Shown here piece after piece: positions 14,753 to 21,396 of a stretch of 21,582 bases of DNA. The position numbers were made by a program, and so were the translations under genes. The notes beneath the pieces are model-generated. The model was not told where the DNA came from, ran no database searches, and saw only the letters and a list, made by a program, of their open reading frames with translations. The number at the start of each line of letters is the position of its first letter. Within the stretch, counting starts at the first letter, position 1. This DNA is from Deltaproteobacteria bacterium (lineage in GTDB: Bacteria; Desulfobacterota; Desulfarculia; Adiutricales; Adiutricaceae). The stretch spans positions 1 to 21,582 of the forward strand of contig JAITJB010000144.1 of NCBI GenBank assembly GCA_031279155.1. Reading direction: 5' to 3'.

Positions 14753-16034
14753 TTATGACGTCGGTAACCGTTCCAACCGGAAGTTCGGCTAAGCCTGGCG
14801 CCAGCTCAACTAGGCAATTGCAGCCGGCCAAGGAAAATACTCGGCCTGAGGAGTGACCGTCGGGTAGGGTGAGAAAGGGTAAATCTCCCGGTTGGTCGGT
14901 CAGGCGAGCCCTCAGAAAACGGCGCTGGCGAGTGCCCTGCTTTTGAGAGAAGGGGGAGACTAAGACGGCCTTAGCCCGGCGGGGGACGAGGTGGGGCAGG
15001 TGGGCAATATTGGCTAAAATAGGCCTGACCACGAGTTCTAAGGTGGCCAGGGCGGCAAAGGGGTTACCGGAGAGGCAGAAGAAGGGTTTTAATTTTTTGG
15101 CTTCTTGGTTTTCTTTAGATTCCCTAGATTCATTAGGCTCAGTAAGTTTACTAGTTTCAATGCCGCCACACAAAAAAGCGCTGCCAGGCTTGAAGGCCAG
15201 GCGGTGGACGCAGCGGTCTACGCCTAAGAGGTCAAAGACCGAGTGCATGATGTCTTTATCGCCAACGCTAACCGAGCCAGCGGTAATGATGACGTCGAGA
15301 TCGCTAATTTGGGATTTTAAAATAGCCGCCGCCATTTTGGGATCGTCTGGCAGCACGCGAAAGGGGGGCGGGTCAAAGCCAAACTCTTTTAAGCGGGCGG
15401 TTAACATTATGCCGTTACTGTTAAATATCTTCCCCGGGGGAAGGGCGGTATCGGGCGGGGAAAACTCATCGCCCACGCAAAAGACGCCGATATTTAGCGG
15501 TCGGTATACCTGAGCCTTACCCAAGCCGGTCGTAGCCAGCATGGCTAAGCTTAACGAATCGAGGCGGGCGCCCTGAGATAAAAAGAGATCGCCACTATGG
15601 ATGTCTTCGCCTCGGAAGATGTAATTGTCGTGTGGCCTGGCCGGGGCAAAGACTAAAAGACTATCGCCCTTTAGCTTTACGATTTCTTTGGGCAGCATGC
15701 AGTCGGCGCCATTTGGCATGGCCGCCCCGGTCATGATGCGGACAGCTTGAAAAGGACCGAGAGCGCCCTCAAAAACCCCGCCGGCGTAGACAACGCCAGT
15801 GACGTTTAGCTTAACCGGGGCGTCTTCGCGGGCCTTTAAGGTGTCCGAACTCCGCATGGCAAAGCCGTCCATGGCCGAACGGTCAAAGGGCGGGGTATCG
15901 CCCAAAGCCCGGACGTCTGCGGCCGTTACTAAGCCTAAGGCCTGGTCAAGGGGGACTAGGGCTATTTCATGGGTTGGCCGGAAAACTGAGAGGAGATAAT
16001 TTAAGGCGGCCTCAAGGTCAGGATTGGTAAGCAC
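14730..16034 (-). CDS. moeA: Molybdopterin molybdenumtransferase MoeA
   Basis: Inserts molybdate into adenylylated molybdopterin in the last common Moco step. It is 434 aa against 411 in E. coli. Motifs in order are ALGDTPPFDRSAMDGFAMRS (MoeA N-terminal/SAMDG, about residue 42), VRIMTGAAMPNGADCMLPKE, FRGEDIHSGDLFLSQGARL, GVFCVGDEF, IFNSNGIMLTARLKEFG, VIITAGSVSVGDKDIM (MPT-binding), LAFKPGSAFLCGGI, then FFCLSGNPFAALATLELVVRPIL and a C-terminal domain IV. Residues 293-316 are a charged low-complexity insertion encoded by a 9-bp repeat. The start is GTG at 16034, three bases after the stop of the MobB-like gene, so the two form an operon. It presumably serves the adjacent formate dehydrogenase. 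Confidence 0.96.
   Translation of the reverse strand: MLTNPDLEAALNYLLSVFRPTHEIALVPLDQALGLVTAADVRALGDTPPFDRSAMDGFAMRSSDTLKAREDAPVKLNVTGVVYAGGVFEGALGPFQAVRIMTGAAMPNGADCMLPKEIVKLKGDSLLVFAPARPHDNYIFRGEDIHSGDLFLSQGARLDSLSLAMLATTGLGKAQVYRPLNIGVFCVGDEFSPPDTALPPGKIFNSNGIMLTARLKEFGFDPPPFRVLPDDPKMAAAILKSQISDLDVIITAGSVSVGDKDIMHSVFDLLGVDRCVHRLAFKPGSAFLCGGIETSKLTEPNESRESKENQEAKKLKPFFCLSGNPFAALATLELVVRPILANIAHLPHLVPRRAKAVLVSPFSQKQGTRQRRFLRARLTDQPGDLPFLTLPDGHSSGRVFSLAGCNCLVELAPGLAELPVGTVTDVIRLDFPSD
15087..15158 (-). repeat. 9-bp tandem repeat encoding a loop insertion in MoeA
   Basis: Eight in-frame 9-bp units on the minus strand: GAAACTAGT, AAACTTACT, GAGCCTAAT, GAATCTAGG, GAATCTAAA, GAAAACCAA, GAAGCCAAA, AAATTAAAA. 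They encode ETS-KLT-EPN-ESR-ESK-ENQ-EAK-KLK, placed between the conserved FLCGGI and PFFCLSGNP motifs, where related MoeA proteins have only a short turn. Confidence 0.85.
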
Positions 16035-16037
16035 GAT

Positions 16038-16697
16038 TTACAGCCCTTTGGCCTGGTCTAATAGGCTTGAAGGAGATTTAAAGCTAGCTTTAGCTAAGGC
16101 TAAGGTCGCTCGCGAGCGGATTTGGGCGAGGTTGTCTTCCGAAATAATCCCATCGGATTCGATGATAAGGTCAGCTAACTCTATGACCCTTTGGGCCGTG
16201 GGTTTAGGCGGCCCGGCATTATTGACCACGATAACGAAAAATCCTGGCCAGACAAACTCTCTTAAAGTATTAGATTCGGAAACGATAGCCGCGCCCTCTG
16301 GAACCATGGCCAGGAAAGCCTTAAAGCCATCAGCTAAATTGGCCCGATCGCTTCTGAGCCAGTAAGATTTTTTGGCTCCGGCGGCTAATAGCCGTGAGGT
16401 GTCCTTATCGGGGTTGGCCCCATCTTCTTGTGCTAAAATAAAAGGCTCATTAAACAAGCAGGCCCCGCAGCCTTCGCCGCCTCGGTGACAGACCGTACCC
16501 TCAGAGCGATCGGCGGTGGTCACCTTAAGGGCCCAGACTTCCCTTAGGGGGGCCAGAGAGCGAATCAGATCGCAGGCCGCCGTGGTCTTACCAGAGTTGC
16601 GGCCAGTTGCGCCAAAGAGGACCATTTGAGGGACTTTAATCATCTTACTATAACGATTGGAGTATATTTGACTTAAACTTATCATGCAAGATACCAT
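16038..16697 (-). CDS. MobB-like P-loop NTPase, probable molybdenum-cofactor accessory protein
   Basis: 219-aa (or 201-aa) nucleotide-binding protein. The N-terminal MVLFGATGRNSGKTTAACDL is a Walker A of the kind found in MobB (first Gly replaced by Thr), followed by ALKVTTAD as in MobB proteins that read HxxxD. A distinctive VCHRGGEGCGACLF stretch (three Cys plus His) could bind metal or a cluster. Later VSESNTLREFVWPGFFVIV and ADLIIES fit a SIMIBI-class fold. It directly precedes moeA (3-bp gap), as mobB often does, hence the inferred role in guanine-dinucleotide cofactor formation or Mo delivery. Start choice is uncertain: ATGs at 16697, 16682 and 16643 all lack a Shine-Dalgarno; 16643 (MIKVPQMVLF) would put the P-loop at the usual distance from the N-terminus. 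Confidence 0.75.
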   Translation of the reverse strand: MVSCMISLSQIYSNRYSKMIKVPQMVLFGATGRNSGKTTAACDLIRSLAPLREVWALKVTTADRSEGTVCHRGGEGCGACLFNEPFILAQEDGANPDKDTSRLLAAGAKKSYWLRSDRANLADGFKAFLAMVPEGAAIVSESNTLREFVWPGFFVIVVNNAGPPKPTAQRVIELADLIIESDGIISEDNLAQIRSRATLALAKASFKSPSSLLDQAKGL

Positions 16698-16712
16698 GAG
16701 ACATATATTAGG

Positions 16713-16741
16713 ACTAAACCAGACAAGGCTTGTCCTGTCAA
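16713..16741 (-). promoter_or_regulatory. Candidate promoter with palindromic operator for the mobB-like/moeA operon
   Basis: On the minus strand TTGACA (16741-16736), 17-bp spacer, TTTAGT (16718-16713; four of six). The spacer contains the dyad GACAAG-n-CTTGTC (16722-16734), well placed for a repressor that blocks RNA polymerase. Predicted initiation near 16705 leaves a very short leader if translation starts at 16697, which favours a downstream ATG. Confidence 0.45.
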
Positions 16742-16800
16742 TCTATAGAATACCCCGATTATGGACTAAAAAAAAGTCTAGGATCTTAAAATAACGACAA

Positions 16801-16895
16801 GACTCATAAAAAACCGCCAGGCTCATAGAAAGCCGCCAGGCTCAAAGAAAACCGCCAGGCTCATAGAAAAAAACCAGGCTTATCAAAAAAAACAG
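16801..16895. repeat. 19-bp tandem repeat, five copies
   Basis: Units of 20, 19, 19, 19 and 18 bp with consensus gctcatagaaaaccgccag: 16801-16820, 16821-16839, 16840-16858, 16859-16877, 16878-16895. It lies between the hydN-like gene's terminator and the mobB-like promoter. There are no spacers, so it is not a CRISPR array. Confidence 0.85.
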
Positions 16896-16903
16896 AAATA
16901 AGG

Positions 16904-16940
16904 AAAAAAAGCCCCGACCGCAGGTAGTGCGGTCGGGGGC
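16904..16940 (-). terminator. Intrinsic terminator of the fdhF-hydN operon
   Basis: CCCCGACCGCA (16912-16922) pairs perfectly with TGCGGTCGGGG (16928-16938) over 11 bp with a 5-nt loop; on the minus strand seven T follow (16910-16904). A smaller hairpin (16955-16978, core GGGGGT/ACCCCC) lies between it and the hydN-like stop codon. Confidence 0.88.
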
Positions 16941-16980
16941 TAAAAAGAGGGGCGCCTGGGGGTTTTGAGACCCCCGGGCC

Positions 16981-17505
16981 TCAAATCGTTGAAGCCACCT
17001 GAACCACGGCCTGGCGTTTATTGGCCACTATCTGATCGACGTCTTCGCGCTCGACCAGGCGCAGGGCCCCGGTGGGGCAGACGCGCTTACAAGCTGGACC
17101 GCCCTCAACCCCGGCGCAGAGATCGCATTTGTTGGCCACGGCTCGCGGGCTGCCGTCGGAGTTGGACTCATTGCACAATGGGGTCATGCGGACGGCCCCG
17201 AAGGGGCAGGCCTCGGCGCAAGATTTGCAGCCAATGCATTTATCGCGATCGACAATGACCTTGCCGTCTATACGGTTAATGGCCCCTGACTGGCAGACGG
17301 CCTGACAGGCCGGGTTTTCACAGTGCTTGCACTGGACCGGGACGGAAACCAGCCAGGTCTTGATGACTTTGAGCTTGGGATGAAAGTCATAGCCATCGGG
17401 GTCGATCTGAAAAATGCGCTTGCCCTCGTGGGCCACGACGCAGGCTATCATGCAGGTTCGACAGCCGATGCAGAGCATCGGGTCGCCTTGGACGAACGAG
17501 TTCAT
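16981..17505 (-). CDS. hydN: HydN/HycB-like four-cluster ferredoxin, formate dehydrogenase electron-transfer subunit
   Basis: 174-aa polyferredoxin with 16 cluster cysteines in four sets: LCIGCRTCMIAC (C12, 15, 18, 22), QCKHCENPACQAVC (C59, 62, 67, 71), KCIGCKSCAEAC (C90, 93, 96, 100) and KCDLC...ACKRVC (C127, 130, 139, 143), the arrangement of HydN, HycB and FdhB-type subunits. It has no signal peptide or membrane anchor, so the complex is cytoplasmic. The ATG overlaps the fdhF stop (ATGA) and has AAGGAGGT upstream inside the end of fdhF, so it is translationally coupled. Its acceptor could be a hydrogenase (as in FHL or hydrogen-dependent CO2 reductase) or soluble ferredoxin; no hydrogenase gene is in the window. 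Confidence 0.93.
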   Translation of the reverse strand: MNSFVQGDPMLCIGCRTCMIACVVAHEGKRIFQIDPDGYDFHPKLKVIKTWLVSVPVQCKHCENPACQAVCQSGAINRIDGKVIVDRDKCIGCKSCAEACPFGAVRMTPLCNESNSDGSPRAVANKCDLCAGVEGGPACKRVCPTGALRLVEREDVDQIVANKRQAVVQVASTI

Positions 17506-19697
17506 GCCGCCTTACCTCCTTTGTCCTTTTGGACGCCCATACTCTCGCGGATCTTTTGGTACTCCTCTAAGACATACTTCTCAGCCCATTGTTGATCTTC
17601 GATCTTTTCAACCCTACAGGCGCAATACTTGTACTCTGGAGTGTTACTGATGGGATCTAGAGAGGCGATAGTCAGCTCGTTACAGGCGCCGATCCACCAC
17701 TGATAGGTCATGTAAACAGCCTGTTTTTTGACGCGGTCAGTGGGGAGACATCTGGCGATACAAGAGCCGCGCTTGGAAAGGACCTTAACTAGCTCTCCGT
17801 GTTTGACGCCCAAGTCTTCGCAGAGCTCGGGGTTCATCTGGACCCACCCGGGCTCGTCCTCAAGGTTTCTAAGGAGGCGGCAGTTGCCGCTCATGGTGCG
17901 GACCGAATAGTGACCGACCTCACGGCAGGTGGAAAGGATGATGGGATATTCATCGTTTTCCAGTTCGGTCGGCGGCTGCCAATCAATGGAAGAGAAGCGG
18001 GCCTTGCCATCGGGGTTAGCGAACTTACCGTCTTTATGGAGAAAGCTCGTCCCGGTGTCGCTCATGTCAGTTGAGCGGCAGGGCCACTGAATGTTGCCAT
18101 ACTTTTCCAGTTTCTCGTAGGTGGCCCCGATAAAGCTCGGACATAGCGAGATGACCTCGTTCCAGATCTGCTCGGTATTGTCGTACTTCATGGGGTAGCC
18201 CATGGCCGTGGAAATGCGGCAGATGATGTCCCAATCGGTCAGGACGTTGGCGTCGGCGGGAGGATCGATGAGCTTACGGATCTTCTGAAAACCCCGGTCG
18301 CAGCAGCTAAAGACGCCGTCATGCTCGTTCCAGCCCGTGGACGGGAGGATAACGTCGGCGTATTGACCGGTTTTGTTCATGTAGATGTCTTGGAGGATGA
18401 CCAGCTCAATCTTCGAGAGGGCCTCGCGGACCTCGTGGAGGTCGGGATCGGATTGGGCGGGGTCTTCGCCAAAGACGTAATAAGCCCGGATCTTTTTCTC
18501 CTCCGGCTCGTGGAGGACGTAATGCGGAACCTGCGTTAGCGGGATGCCGGCTTTGTTGGAGAGCTTAACCCCCCAGGCTTTTTCAAATTTAGCCTGGATT
18601 TCCGGGACGGTGACGTTTTGATAGCCCGGATAGCTATTGGGCAGAGCGCCCATGTCGCAAGCGCCTTGGACGTTATTTTGGCCGCGGACCGGGCCGATGC
18701 CCACGCCCCAGCGTCCGAAATTGCCCGTCATGATGGCTAGATTGGCTAAGCCTTTGACGACGTTAACCGCCTGAGCAAACTGGCAGACGCCCATGCCGTA
18801 GAGGATCATCGAGCGACCGCTGGTGGCGTACATCCTGGCGGCCTTACGAATATCCTCAGGATCGATCTGAGTGATTTTGGCGACCTTTTCCGGCGGGTAA
18901 TTCTTGGCCAGCTCCTTGAACTCCTCAAAGCCCGTGGAATGCTCGGCTATGAATTTATCGTCAGTTAGGCCCTCTTCAATGATAACGTGGGCAATGGAGT
19001 TAACCAGGGCCAAGTTAGAGCCGTTTCTGAGCTGCAGATGCATGTCGGCGATCCTAGCCGTTTCAATGCGCCTCGGATCGCAGCAGATTATCTTGGCGCC
19101 TTTTTGCTTAGCGCGAACAATGCGCCTAGCCACGATGGGGTGGGAATCGGCGCCGTTATAACCAAAAACAAATAATAAAGCTGCGTCCTCAATCTCGTGG
19201 ACGCCATTGCTCATTGCACCAGAACCTAATGAGTACAGTAGACCCGCTACTGAAGGAGCGTGTCATATTCGGGCGCAGTGGTCGACGTTGTTGGTTCCAA
19301 TCGCCGCCCTGGTGAACTTCTGCATGATGTAGTTGGCTTCATTGCCCGGGCCGCGGGCCGAGCCAGTACACATGATGGAGTCAGGACCGTGCTTGGCTTT
19401 GATGTCCATAAGCCTTTTAGCGACGTAGTCAATGGCTTCATCCCATTGAACTGGCTCCAAGGGGGAATCTTTGCCGCCCTTGCGGATCATGGGGGTCTTG
19501 AGGCGCTTGGTCAGGATTTGAGGATCGTTAATGTAGTCCCAACCGTAGTGGCCCTTGAGGCACAAAGTACCGTCGTTGGTGCGACCGGGGGCCGGGACAG
19601 CCTCGAGGATCTGGTTGGCCTCCTGATCGACTGTAAACGAGATTTGACACCCCGCACCGCAATAGGCGCAGGTACTCGTGATCTGTTTGACGGGCAT
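17502..19697 (-). CDS. fdhF: Selenocysteine-containing formate dehydrogenase, catalytic subunit (FDH-H type)
   Basis: Catalyses reversible oxidation of formate to CO2 at a molybdenum (or tungsten) bis-pterin centre. The gene is one 731-aa frame interrupted only by UGA at codon 145 (19265-19263). The context HCARI-U-HAPSVAGL is the formate dehydrogenase active-site motif (Sec140 in E. coli FdhF), and a SECIS follows. The [4Fe-4S] site is CX2CX3CX28C (C10, C13, C17, C46) with CLKGH. Later motifs include MGVCQFAQAVNVVKGLANLA, GNFGRWGVGIGPVRGQNNVQ, VLQDIYMNKTGQYADVILPS, GWNEHDGVFSCCDRGFQ and the C-terminal molydopterin-dinucleotide domain (LSTCREVGHYSVRTMSGN). No Tat signal, so cytoplasmic. AAAGGCAGG precedes the ATG, and the hydN-like gene overlaps its end. 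Gene finders that ignore Sec will report two pieces, 19697-19263 and 19214-17502. Confidence 0.97.
19226..19265 (-). promoter_or_regulatory. Bacterial SECIS element directing Sec at the fdhF UGA
   Basis: UGA at 19265-19263 is followed by the hairpin CAGUAG (19252-19247), loop CGGGU (19246-19242), CUACUG (19241-19236): a perfect 6-bp stem with the GGU loop motif bound by SelB. GGUCU begins exactly 18 nt after the UGA, the same spacing as in the E. coli fdhF SECIS as I recall it. Seen directly in sequence; SelB binding is inferred. Confidence 0.9.
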
Positions 19698-19721
19698 AAA
19701 ACCTGCCTTTCAGTGACGACC

Positions 19722-19737
19722 GCTGATTTTAATCAGC
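19722..19737. promoter_or_regulatory. Inverted repeat GCTGATT-tt-AATCAGC upstream of fdhF
   Basis: Perfect 7-bp arms (19722-19728, 19731-19737), 25 bp upstream of the fdhF start. It has no T-run, so an operator or a leader hairpin is more likely than a terminator. No sigma54 (-24/-12) signature was found in the gap. Confidence 0.4.
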
Positions 19738-19791
19738 AGTGAAGACGCCGCCTATGGAATTGGCGGTAAAAAAACGCCGCGAAAATATACC

Positions 19792-19827
19792 AAAAAACGC
19801 CGTGGCCGCCGCGGTCGCGATGACGGC
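19792..19827 (-). terminator. Candidate terminator of the MOSC gene
   Basis: On the minus strand GCCGT (19827-19823) pairs with ACGGC (19803-19799) around a very GC-rich loop that can pair further, followed by six T (19797-19792). A second GC-rich/T-run block (CGCGGCG followed by seven T) comes just after, near 19780-19768, suggesting a tandem arrangement. Confidence 0.4.
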
Positions 19828-19861
19828 TAAAGAACTAAGAGACAGAAAAGACTAAAAAAAA

Positions 19862-20308
19862 TTAAGCGGGGACGTGTTCGATGACTAATTGATCGCCTTC
19901 GGTTACGATTCCAGCTAAACGTACCTTGGCTTGATACAAACTAGTGCCCTCTATGGGGCCGACGAACTCTAAAAGAGCATCGCCGCAGCGAAGGGTAGTT
20001 CCTGGCTTTATGGAGGCCAAGTCTAAGCCACTTACGGCGAGATTTTCGCCCTTAGACCCAGGGGGCTGTTCCTCGCCGACCGGGGCCATTTTTAAGCCAG
20101 TAGACAATAAAGATACTTGGCGACCTAAAGCACCTGAGTCAGCGTCGCCTGAAAGACCAAAATTTTTAACTAGTTGCGCCTGGCCGACCCTGCGTTTAGG
20201 GCCGCCTTTGACGTCGCCAACGCAAACGGCGACGATTCGAGCCATAGGCATTCGCTTGATTGCACCTGTGCTTACTTCTGGGGCCTCGATGAGCTTAAAA
20301 CAAGGCAA
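19862..20308 (-). CDS. MOSC domain protein, probable molybdenum-cofactor associated
   Basis: 148-aa stand-alone MOSC protein. MARIVAVCVGDVKGGPKRRV, then LSGDADSGALGRQVSLLST, GSKGENLAVSGLDLASIKPG, LRCGDALLEFVGPIEG and VTEGDQLVIE follow the usual MOSC layout. The conserved cysteine that MOSC proteins carry near their C-terminus is not seen: the only cysteines are at C3, C29 and C108 or nearby. The start is a TTG at 20308 with AAAGGA eight bases upstream and an in-frame TAG just before it; internal ATGs at 20251 and 20245 lack ribosome sites but would begin at the domain. Stand-alone MOSC genes commonly accompany moaC/moeA. Here the gene sits between fdhF and yedF on the same strand with its own strong promoter. 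Confidence 0.82.
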   Translation of the reverse strand: MPCFKLIEAPEVSTGAIKRMPMARIVAVCVGDVKGGPKRRVGQAQLVKNFGLSGDADSGALGRQVSLLSTGLKMAPVGEEQPPGSKGENLAVSGLDLASIKPGTTLRCGDALLEFVGPIEGTSLYQAKVRLAGIVTEGDQLVIEHVPA

Positions 20309-20424
20309 ACTCTAAATCCTTTAAGGCTACCAGTTAGATGTACCCTCGCCCATCTCAGCGCCAAGCTCATGATGACCGCCAAGACCGCCCGACGCTAGTT
20401 GGTCGATGGTATACCGTACTTGTA

Positions 20425-20454
20425 ATTATATAGGTTTAGTAGCGATGGTGTCAA
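20425..20454 (-). promoter_or_regulatory. Near-consensus sigma70 promoter for the MOSC gene
   Basis: Minus strand TTGACA (20454-20449), 18-bp spacer, TATAAT (20430-20425); both boxes are perfect. Expected start near 20418, giving a 110-nt leader to the TTG at 20308. Confidence 0.75.
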
Positions 20455-20543
20455 GAAAATAGCTTGTCAACAGGATATTATCGAAAAAGAGTCAAACGAG
20501 TCAAGACTTTTCATGGGAATAGAGATTGATCAGGTTTGGTTAT

Positions 20544-20579
20544 TTTTCACTCAGGAATTTCAGAATATCTGAGTGAAAA
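20544..20579. repeat. Perfect 11-bp inverted repeat TTTTCACTCAG / CTGAGTGAAAA
   Basis: Arms at 20544-20554 and 20569-20579 with a 14-nt spacer, about 90 bp upstream of the MOSC promoter's -35 box and 148 bp beyond the yedF stop. Neither strand has a T-run after it, so it is not a typical terminator. Candidate operator or mobile-element remnant. Confidence 0.6.
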
Positions 20580-20726
20580 GCGTAAAAAAAAATTATGATC
20601 ATGGTTTGAAGTTAATTGCGACATGACAACCGTTTATAGGAATCGAAAATAACTAGATTTTTTGATAGGCGGGCTTTACTTTTTGTGCCTCGGGTAGTTG
20701 GTATTTTTACGCCGAAGCCCAGAAGT

Positions 20727-21317
20727 CTAGACGTTAATAACCTTAGCCGCTTGGGCCATGGTGCTGGCGATAGCTAGCATGTTGGTCGGGGCCCCGATTT
20801 TTAGTTTGTCGGCCAGTTTATAAAAGTTTAGGCAGGCGCCGCAGGTGGCGATGACCGCGCCGGTATCGGCTAGAGCTTTGAGATCTTCTAAGCAAGATGA
20901 GCCTTCGGTGGTTAAAAAGGCCCCGGAATTAAAGAAAAAAACGTATTCAGGCGGCGTTTCAAGCTCGGTTAATGACTGGATAAAAGATTTCATCAGGGCT
21001 TTGCCTAATTCTTCCTTGGGGCCCGAGCCTAAAGTGTCGCTGGAGATGGCAACCGTAAGGCCTCGGCCCTCAGCCGCACTCGCTTGGACCGGGGCACAGC
21101 CTACGGTCAGTAAGACGGATATTTTGGGCCCGCCTTCGATGGGCGTGGATTTGGCTTGGTGGCCTAGGCCAGCGGCCATTTTTTCTAGGTTTTGCCTAGC
21201 GATATCATTATCGACCACAATGGTGATTTCATCTGAGGCCGCTGCGGCCTTTAAGGCTTTCTTGGCGGCGATGACCGGTAGGGGGCAGGGCTGGCCTGAC
21301 ATGTCGATGATTTTCAT
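20727..21317 (-). CDS. yedF: Selenium-metabolism protein YedF (TusA-like plus DsrE-like)
   Basis: 196-aa two-domain protein. The N-terminal TusA/SirA-like domain has the CPxP sulfur-carrier motif in DMSGQPCPLPVIAAKKAL (about residues 5-22). The C-terminal DsrE-like domain shows YVFFFNSGAFLTTEGSSCLEDL, then VIATCGACLNFYKLADKLKI and PTNMLAI, matching the YedF family linked to selenium-using organisms. Expected to handle sulfur or selenium persulfide groups in the cytoplasm; the reaction is not established. The ATG at 21317 is chosen because AAGGAG ends six bases before it; the longer form from 21347 would run into a repeat and has no ribosome site. Its position near fdhF fits a role in selenocysteine supply. 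Confidence 0.93.
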   Translation of the reverse strand: MKIIDMSGQPCPLPVIAAKKALKAAAASDEITIVVDNDIARQNLEKMAAGLGHQAKSTPIEGGPKISVLLTVGCAPVQASAAEGRGLTVAISSDTLGSGPKEELGKALMKSFIQSLTELETPPEYVFFFNSGAFLTTEGSSCLEDLKALADTGAVIATCGACLNFYKLADKLKIGAPTNMLAIASTMAQAAKVINV

Positions 21318-21336
21318 GGTTCTCCTTTTTGAGCAG

Positions 21337-21396
21337 CTTGCTATCAATTTGCTATCAACTTACTAATAGTTTGCTATTAGTTGGCTATCAGTTTGC
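21337..21396. repeat. 11-bp tandem repeat upstream of yedF
   Basis: cttgctatcaa, tttgctatcaa, cttactaatag, tttgctattag, ttggctatcag and a partial tttgc: about 5.5 copies ending 20 bp before the yedF start, inside its 5' leader or promoter. Confidence 0.8.

Larger units (their letters stand above)
20309..20726. other. Gene-free region between yedF and the MOSC gene
   Basis: 418 bp without a credible ORF; plus-strand ORFs here run antisense into the MOSC gene and resemble nothing. It holds the minus-strand promoter at 20425-20454, an 11-bp inverted repeat at 20544-20579 and an AT-rich stretch. The leader from about 20418 to 20308 shows no riboswitch that I recognise, including the Moco motif. 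Confidence 0.7.

Noticed and set aside
16801..16895. CRISPR array
   Set aside because: The units are contiguous with no spacers, are too short and differ from one another; no cas genes are nearby. The same applies to the 30-bp repeats at 5928.
17502..19697. fdhF as a pseudogene or two separate genes split at 19263
   Set aside because: The two parts are in one frame, the only interruption is UGA in the Sec context, and a SECIS hairpin follows.
19754..19855. 33-codon plus-strand ORF rich in Lys/Arg between fdhF and the MOSC gene
   Set aside because: There is no ribosome site, it lies antisense across a candidate minus-strand terminator, and its composition follows the GC-rich/A-run hairpins.
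20309..20418. Moco riboswitch in the MOSC leader
   Set aside because: The 110-nt leader does not show the conserved segments I know from the moaA leader; a covariance-model search would settle it.
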